Origin: a virus
Reading direction: 5' to 3' (one strand)
DNA length: 34,866 bases
Virus record (IMG/VR): IMGVR_UViG_3300021957_000145
Location: 1 to 34,866 of that record
The stretch's first letter is position 1; the number at the start of each line of letters is the position of its first letter. Shown in pieces: positions 31,592 through 34,866 of the stretch. The translations under genes and the position numbers were made by a program. A model generated the notes under the pieces. It made no database searches. It was not told the origin of the DNA and worked only from the letters and a program-made list of their open reading frames with translations.

Positions 31592-31675
31592 TTAGCCATT
31601 TAATAGAAATAAAAGCCAAATAAATGCTCCCAGATAGATCATCCCTATCCAGAACAGTACCTTAAGCAGAAACAT
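31592..31675 (-). CDS. Putative tiny membrane peptide (27 aa)
   Basis: 27 residues: MFLLKVLFWIGMIYLGAFIW LLFLLNG-type composition, one hydrophobic span over nearly its whole length. The ATG at 31675 overlaps the last codons of 31662-32114 by 14 bases, with GGTGGGA 8 bases upstream as a possible ribosome-binding site. The stop falls just before the next promoter. Small membrane peptides are common in T4-like early regions. It could be chance in AT-rich DNA, so confidence is moderate. Confidence 0.4.
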   Translation of the reverse strand: MFLLKVLFWIGMIYLGAFIWLLFLLNG

Positions 31676-32114
31676 ATGATGTATCCCACCAAGCAGTATA
31701 GGCATAAGGCTTGTTCCACTTCCCTACATTAATGTCAATGTAGTGAGCACGAAAGAAATAGTCACTCTGTATATCATCCTCACAGAACCAATCAGAACCC
31801 TTCATAGCGGCAATCAACTCACCATAGAAGTCAGCGATTCGTTCATCACCTACCTCACGAGCCCACTCCTCACACCACGAATCATTCACCTGTAAGTAAG
31901 TACCTACCTGATATGCATCCTGTCCACGCCGTAAAGCATAGTCATCATTGTGCCTCTGTGCAGACCCAAGAAGGTCTAAGACGCCCTCTTTGATGTTAAC
32001 CACCAAAGATGAGTTGTGACGTACGGCAATAGAACCCTTCATGCCATACTTCTTTAATACCGCCTTAATCGCAGGCGCCAGTTGTTTCTTTTTCTCTTGT
32101 GATACATATGCCAT
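31662..32114 (-). CDS. LPD29-like protein (150 aa)
   Basis: 150 residues: MAYVSQEKKKQLAPAIKAVL, KKYGMKGSIAVRHNSSLVVN, IKEGVLDLLG, YLQVNDSWCEEWA, FYGELIAAMKGSDWFCEDDI, QSDYFFRAHYIDINVGKWNK, PYAYTAW. The KKYGMKGSxxVRHxSxLVVxIxxGxxD ... YYIDINVGxWNKPY pattern matches what I know as the LPD29 family, found in phages and polyvalent proteins, with no proven activity. The ATG at 32114 is preferred to one at 32132 because AAGGA sits 6 bases before it. Driven by the consensus promoter at 32146-32174, so early expression is likely. Confidence 0.75.
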   Translation of the reverse strand: MAYVSQEKKKQLAPAIKAVLKKYGMKGSIAVRHNSSLVVNIKEGVLDLLGSAQRHNDDYALRRGQDAYQVGTYLQVNDSWCEEWAREVGDERIADFYGELIAAMKGSDWFCEDDIQSDYFFRAHYIDINVGKWNKPYAYTAWWDTSYVSA

Positions 32115-32145
32115 GATGATTCCTTTTCTCATTAACTATACCTAT

Positions 32146-32174
32146 ATTATACCTGTTATGAGAGCATCTGTCAA
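32146..32174 (-). promoter_or_regulatory. Sigma-70 consensus promoter
   Basis: On the minus strand TTGACA (32174-32169), 17 bases, TATAAT (32151-32146). It lies 32 bases before the start of 31662-32114, directly after the terminator at 32202-32232. Confidence 0.9.
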
Positions 32175-32201
32175 GCATTATCTTAGCTAATTTAGCTAAA
32201 T

Positions 32202-32232
32202 AAAAACCCTGTAAACTCAGGGGCTTACAGGG
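32202..32232 (-). terminator. Intrinsic terminator, minus strand
   Basis: CCCTGTAA (32232-32225) and TTACAGGG (32214-32207) form an 8-base-pair stem with a 10-base loop; TTTTT follows at 32206-32202. It ends the leftward transcript coming from 32464 and beyond. Confidence 0.85.
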
Positions 32233-32285
32233 GTGTTTCAGAGATATCGGGGAATGTCAAGGGGTTTCTGAGGAAAATACTTGAA

Positions 32286-32402
32286 TTATTTCGGTGATTC
32301 GGGGGTGATTCGCTCTTGACAATGCTGAGAAAGTGTGGTATAATTTTCGGTCAGTCGGTCAATAACAGACTTTAATGCACAAACCTCAGCACCATTAGCC
32401 AT
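32286..32402 (-). CDS. Putative small protein (38 aa) overlapping an opposing promoter
   Basis: ATG at 32402 with AAGG about 9 bases upstream: MANGAEVCALKSVIDRLTEN, YTTLSQHCQERITPESPK. It forms a plausible amphipathic helix and lies between the stop of 32464-32664 and the terminator at 32202-32232, in the same direction. However, bases 32316-32344 inside it are a perfect plus-strand promoter. Either a real gene contains the promoter, or the open frame is chance. No family recognised. Confidence 0.35.
   Translation of the reverse strand: MANGAEVCALKSVIDRLTENYTTLSQHCQERITPESPK
32306..32344 (+). repeat. Inverted copy of the mazG promoter region
   Basis: 39 bases matching 30908-30946 in inverted orientation with 5 mismatches. 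All mismatches fall in the 17-base promoter spacer; the -35, the -10 and the nine bases before the -35 are identical. Confidence 0.85.
32316..32344 (+). promoter_or_regulatory. Sigma-70 consensus promoter facing the early genes (plus strand)
   Basis: TTGACA (32316-32321), 17 bases, TATAAT (32339-32344), perfect consensus. No plus-strand gene follows; the transcript would run antisense to 32464-32664 and the genes beyond. It may give an antisense or small RNA. Confidence 0.75.
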
Positions 32403-32425
32403 TTATTTGAGCCTTTTTAATATAA

Positions 32426-32440
32426 TGGGATTCTATCCCA
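32426..32440. other. Short hairpin in non-coding gap
   Basis: TGGGAT and ATCCCA form a 6-base-pair stem with a 3-base loop, 24 bases after the stop of 32464-32664. On the minus strand it is followed by an AT-rich stretch without a T run, so termination is doubtful; on the plus strand it would lie about 80 bases into the RNA from 32344. Confidence 0.4.
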
Positions 32441-32463
32441 ATTTATGGGTATTCATGGTAATT

Positions 32464-32664
32464 TCATCCGCCAACGTATACACTACCATCTGGCATCTTT
32501 CCGTAGAAGTTTTTTTGATCGTGTAATTTACCTAAGAGTTCTGTTATATTCTTTATTCTTGTGAAGTCTTGTCTCTCATTGGCTGTTGATATACTATTAA
32601 GTAATGCGTATTCTATTATTTCTATATCACTGGTAGACAGTTTGAAGTTTAGATTGGGTTTCAA
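32464..32664 (-). CDS. Hypothetical protein (66 aa, TTG start)
   Basis: 66 residues: MKPNLNFKLSTSDIEIIEYA, LLNSISTANERQDFTRIKNI, TELLGKLHDQKNFYGKMPDG, SVYVGG. Mostly helical with a pattern like a small helix-hairpin domain. The start is TTG at 32664 with GAGAGG 9 bases upstream; no ATG is in frame nearby. It overlaps the end of 32627-32788 by 38 bases in another frame. Not recognised. Antisense transcription from 32344 would cross it. Confidence 0.6.
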   Translation of the reverse strand: MKPNLNFKLSTSDIEIIEYALLNSISTANERQDFTRIKNITELLGKLHDQKNFYGKMPDGSVYVGG

Positions 32665-32788
32665 TGTCGTTATCCTCTCTTACTAGGAAGTTAATACTGG
32701 CGACTGTTCCGTCTACATTGGTTACATAGTATTCTAAACCTAACTTAGTGAACCTCTTCTTGAGTTCATCCAGAGTAAAGTCACTCAT
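32627..32788 (-). CDS. Hypothetical small protein (53 aa)
   Basis: 53 residues: MSDFTLDELKKRFTKLGLEY, YVTNVDGTVASINFLVREDN, DIETQSKLQTVYQ. The helix-then-hairpin pattern looks like a small alpha/beta domain. Its ATG overlaps the stop of 32785-33021 by four bases (ATGA), which favours coupled translation. It in turn overlaps the start of 32464-32664. Function unknown. Confidence 0.55.
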   Translation of the reverse strand: MSDFTLDELKKRFTKLGLEYYVTNVDGTVASINFLVREDNDIETQSKLQTVYQ

Positions 32789-33021
32789 CGTCTATCCTTT
32801 CTTATATGTCTTGTATACAGTATATATGATCTTATTCTTGATGGCATGTATTCCCAGAGGCGTGATACTTCTTTGAATGTACCGTTATTGTAGCATATAG
32901 TCCATCTGTCATTCCCTACCTTTGATAGTCCTATAGGCGATGGTTTATGTGTCTTCCAATACTCTATATATGATGGTGTCATATTGTACCATGATATTCT
33001 ATGACATGTCCAGTGTTCCAT
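32785..33021 (-). CDS. Hypothetical protein (up to 78 aa)
   Basis: Up to 78 residues from the ATG at 33021; an internal ATG (MTPSYIEYWKTHKPSPIG) would give 65. The shared core is PSPIGLSKVGNDRWTICYNN, GTFKEVSRLWEYMPSRIRSY and a basic end, RHIRKDRR. Rich in Trp, Tyr and Arg, so nucleic-acid contact is conceivable but unproven. From 33021 it overlaps 32979-33167 by 43 bases; neither start has a strong ribosome-binding site. Family not recognised. Confidence 0.5.
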   Translation of the reverse strand: MEHWTCHRISWYNMTPSYIEYWKTHKPSPIGLSKVGNDRWTICYNNGTFKEVSRLWEYMPSRIRSYILYTRHIRKDRR

Positions 33022-33167
33022 CTTTTGGCGTGTTCTTGGGCTTCTTCTTTTGATGTGAACAAGCGTGGTTTGTTGTTTTCCCCTCTTGTTATTTGTCCAT
33101 CAAGTGCCCATTCGTTTACGTCTATTTGTACCTGTACGGCATAGTATCCTGTCCACTTACTTTTCAT
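32979..33167 (-). CDS. Hypothetical small protein (62 aa)
   Basis: 62 residues from the ATG at 33167: MKSKWTGYYAVQVQIDVNEW, ALDGQITRGENNKPRLFTSK, EEAQEHAKRWNTGHVIEYHG. The ending, RLFTSKEEAQEHAKRWNTG, is a strand-helix unit typical of small phage proteins with the 'F-x-S-x-x-E-A-x-x-x-A' pattern. GGAG lies 6 bases before this ATG, which favours it over an in-frame ATG at 33197. Function unknown. Confidence 0.6.
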   Translation of the reverse strand: MKSKWTGYYAVQVQIDVNEWALDGQITRGENNKPRLFTSKEEAQEHAKRWNTGHVIEYHGTI

Positions 33168-33290
33168 GCTCTTCTCCGTTCTGCATGTTGATATCATTAG
33201 CAGTTCTTTCAGCGGCGCCTTTATTTGATGTTATAATCATAATTTGTTCATTATAGTATACCACATACTTTAATGGAGCCACCTGTTGAA

Positions 33291-33455
33291 CTATTGCTTT
33301 TGTAATCTTTCAATCTCATCTTTCAATTTTAGTTTTTCTATCTTCTTTATTTTGATAATCTTTTCCGGCGCTTTCTCTGCTTCCAGCACCTCTACGATAC
33401 TGTGAAGTTCCTTGTGTCTCTTTACCAGTAGTTTCGCTCTTTCGATACTGTTCAT
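33291..33455 (-). CDS. DUF465/YdcH-like small coiled-coil protein (54 aa)
   Basis: 54 residues: MNSIERAKLLVKRHKELHSI, VEVLEAEKAPEKIIKIKKIE, KLKLKDEIERLQKQ. The two-helix pattern with HKELHxxVExLEAEKAPxxxIxxxKKxKLKLKDEIxRL is that of the DUF465 (YdcH-like) family, small bacterial helical hairpins also seen in phages of Proteobacteria. AAGGAG lies 9 bases before the ATG, a strong start. A longer open frame on the same strand at 33316-33525 is a shadow with no family features. The role in phage is not known. Confidence 0.75.
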   Translation of the reverse strand: MNSIERAKLLVKRHKELHSIVEVLEAEKAPEKIIKIKKIEKLKLKDEIERLQKQ

Positions 33456-33490
33456 TGATATAGTTCTCCTTGGTTATAGGTTCTACTCTT

Positions 33491-34303
33491 CTATGTGAAG
33501 AAATTGTCGAGAGTCGCTGTACCATACTTGTCCCTTACTAAATTTACATTCTTTGAATTGTGGTCTACACTGTCGCCCCTGTGTTCGTAAGGCATAGTTT
33601 CCGTCAGTGTATAGGAAGTTTCGCCAGGTCGTTTTATCTTCCACTGCAAATCCTTTCCTTTAGGGTAATCTAATGTCCAATCCATTGTAGATTGTTTTAG
33701 GTGTTTCCTAGCTTTCTTATTTAGAGGGAAGATGTATCTAAACTGTTTACCAAAGACACGACTAAATCCTAGTTCACCCATATGTGCATCAGATGGTCGT
33801 GGGCCATACTTCGTATCCATACGGTTCATCACTTTCTTCATCTTACGTTGTATTGTTCGAAAGTGTACCTTCTCTCCCTTGTCTGTAACGTATACGTCAC
33901 TCCAGATAAATCCACCATACAGAAAGTTCGCTGCCTGATACACATATCCAGGCTTACCAACAATACCGTCTGCCCATGTATACAAATACTTGACATTCGG
34001 TGTGTTCTCTTTCATCCATGATATAGTTGCACTCTGCATCTGTGACTCAGAATTGCGTGGCATAGACTCATCCATGCACATCTTACCTATCTCAAAATAG
34101 TCAGCAGTGGTTAGTTCTGGGAACATCTTCTTAATCGTACCCATAGGATTTGTACCCCAACCAAGCGTTAGGACACCTACCAATTCATCGTCTTGGTAAG
34201 CACCCAAATAATGCTTGGTTAGTTTAGGCATGACAGGGCTGTAGTGTCGTTCTTGAACAAACAATGTCGCTACACGACTATCTACAACCTTCATTACAAT
34301 CAT
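33491..34303 (-). CDS. Mom-like DNA modification protein (GNAT-type fold)
   Basis: 270 residues. The N-terminal part, VQERHYSPVMPKLTKHYLGA, YQDDELVGVLTLGWGTNP, then FEIGKMCMDESMPRNSESQM, WMKENTPNVKYLYTWADG, GYVYQAANFLYGG, resembles the Mom family of phage Mu and its homologues, a GNAT-type fold that modifies adenine in phage DNA (acetamido-adenine in Mu) and blocks restriction. Key elements are a buried GVLxLGW strand, a helix of conserved Asn and Ser residues, and a W-A-D-G-x-x-G loop. The C-terminal third (about 195-270) is basic: KKARKHLKQSTMDWTLDY, KIKRPGETSY. The start overlaps the stop of 34300-34467 by four bases. An ordinary GNAT acetyltransferase is the main alternative. Confidence 0.7.
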   Translation of the reverse strand: MIVMKVVDSRVATLFVQERHYSPVMPKLTKHYLGAYQDDELVGVLTLGWGTNPMGTIKKMFPELTTADYFEIGKMCMDESMPRNSESQMQSATISWMKENTPNVKYLYTWADGIVGKPGYVYQAANFLYGGFIWSDVYVTDKGEKVHFRTIQRKMKKVMNRMDTKYGPRPSDAHMGELGFSRVFGKQFRYIFPLNKKARKHLKQSTMDWTLDYPKGKDLQWKIKRPGETSYTLTETMPYEHRGDSVDHNSKNVNLVRDKYGTATLDNFFT

Positions 34304-34467
34304 AGATATTCAACGTGTGTCGATACCGTTGGATTGTGATGAGTCGAACCATCAGAAAAATATGTCATTATCTCCGTTTCCTTACGAATACGTCTTTCCC
34401 CATCCACAATCTCTTCATAATATTCTATTTTTTCTGCCTTGATAATACGGCGTTTAAAATCACTCAC
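34300..34467 (-). CDS. Hypothetical small protein (55 aa, GTG start)
   Basis: 55 residues from GTG at 34467: MSDFKRRIIKAEKIEYYEEI, VDGERRIRKETEIMTYFSDG, STHHNPTVSTHVEYL. GGGAG lies 7 bases before the GTG. It overlaps the stop of 34460-34866 by eight bases and its own TGA overlaps the ATG of the Mom-like gene by four (ATGA), so the three genes are likely translated together. Strongly charged; not recognised. A small partner of the modification protein is possible from position. Confidence 0.6.
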   Translation of the reverse strand: MSDFKRRIIKAEKIEYYEEIVDGERRIRKETEIMTYFSDGSTHHNPTVSTHVEYL

Positions 34468-34866
34468 TCTGATTCTCCCGAATTACTTCTTCACACTCAC
34501 CAATTAGACTAGCTTGAGTATTATTAATGACTTCCCACATTTCCTCATTGAAAGTATCTTCTGCCTCTTGGTCAACCCATTCTTCTGTTTCTGTGTTATA
34601 TGACTCTTCAGTCAATTGTTCTGAGTCATTGATGACAAGATCAATGGTTTCCTCATAGTCATATTCAACGCCATCAAACATCTCTTCACCATCATAGATA
34701 TCTGCACCAAAGAAGTTTGGCCCTTCATCCTCATATGAGATAGATGTAATGATTTTAGGGTCATACTCTACTAGAATACCTAGTAGCATCTCCAACCCTT
34801 GTTGTGGTGATGACCATGCAGATTCTCCATTGAAGTACACATCACCCTCTTCGGCAGAGTAATCTT
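34460..34866 (-). CDS. Api92-like (DUF1281-type) protein, partial, acidic
   Basis: The open frame runs off the right edge; the start is outside the window and 134 residues are visible. It reads DYSAEEGDVYFNGESAWSSP, then MLLGILVEYDPKIITSISYE, DEGPNFFGADIYDGEEMFDG, and ends with a very acidic tail (TEEWVDQEAEDTFNEEMWEV). The F-x-x-x-SAWSxP ... L ... YxPxIxxxxxYEDEGxxFxG pattern is that of the Api92-like/DUF1281 ferredoxin-fold domain of phages. Role unknown. GTG codons inside could be starts but the frame stays open upstream, so it is taken as incomplete. Confidence 0.65.
   Translation of the reverse strand, partial: DYSAEEGDVYFNGESAWSSPQQGLEMLLGILVEYDPKIITSISYEDEGPNFFGADIYDGEEMFDGVEYDYEETIDLVINDSEQLTEESYNTETEEWVDQEAEDTFNEEMWEVINNTQASLIGECEEVIRENQSE

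Noticed and set aside
32221-32262. TTGACA on the minus strand near 32250
   Set aside because: No -10 at the right distance; it may be a decayed copy of the neighbouring promoter.
33157-33240. 27-residue minus-strand frame (MIITSNKGAAERTANDINMQ...)
   Set aside because: It has no ribosome-binding site and no recognisable feature; it overlaps the start of 32979-33167. Left out as unsupported, although it could be a leader peptide.
33241-33275. TGTGG-TATACT/TATAAT-like -10 on the minus strand before 33167
   Set aside because: No acceptable -35 at 16-18 bases upstream; too weak to call a promoter.
33316-33525. 69-residue open frame on the minus strand, rich in Arg, Ser and Gln
   Set aside because: It is the shadow of the DUF465-like gene 33291-33455, which has a strong ribosome-binding site and a family pattern.

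Overview
The window is AT-rich and looks like the late structural region plus a block of small early genes from the genome of a T4-like marine myovirus. The case rests on a syntenic T4-type baseplate cluster read right to left: gp5-like spike proteins, a PAAR tip, gp25, gp6, a gp7-type wedge protein, gp8, then a giant DUF4815 protein. It is supported by T4-type late promoters (TATAAATA on the minus strand) just upstream of late genes, and by fibre proteins of the kind seen in marine T4-like phages. The host is not identified. The DUF465-like and tail-assembly-like pairs fit an alphaproteobacterial host, but that is inference.

Layout. (1) Positions 1-9516 are a dense adhesin region on the minus strand: about ten fibre or receptor-binding genes and several small partners, built from shared modules (an N-terminal M-P/A-F/Y-I/L-G anchor, a repeated beta domain of about 80 residues, a LDDYEEGTW-type C-terminal domain, and a RRNLIxNGAMQVAQRG module). 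It includes a duplicated two-gene cassette (421-1551 with 233-418, and 2778-3872 with 2589-2765). (2) Positions 9516-28894 are the baseplate operon: a 2181-residue DUF4815 protein, gp8, a 91-residue protein, two more fibres, gp7-type, gp6, gp25, a staphylococcal-nuclease-type nuclease, PAAR, and two spike proteins that each carry an M15-type peptidase domain. (3) Positions 28985-29568 hold the only convincing plus-strand transcription unit: a small outer-membrane-barrel-like protein with a signal peptide, and a coupled 32-residue membrane peptide. It has its own promoter and a bidirectional terminator. (4) Positions 29589-34866 are small minus-strand genes of early type: a small secreted protein, a MazG-like pyrophosphohydrolase, a Cys-rich protein, an LPD29-like protein, a DUF465-like protein, a Mom-like DNA-modification candidate and an Api92-like partial gene.

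How it works together. The baseplate proteins would assemble the wedge and a central spike that cuts the host cell wall (two M15 domains). The fibre array would give host recognition. Late transcription appears to be restarted several times by TATAAATA promoters at 28914, 25264, 19938 and 8582. The early block uses near-perfect host sigma-70 promoters, TTGACA-17-TATAAT, four on the minus strand plus one with TTGACT. A fifth perfect copy at 32316-32344 faces the other way and is an inverted copy of the promoter upstream of the MazG-like gene. RNA hairpins with a compensatory base change follow two fibre genes. No tRNA, CRISPR array, insertion sequence or integrase was seen.
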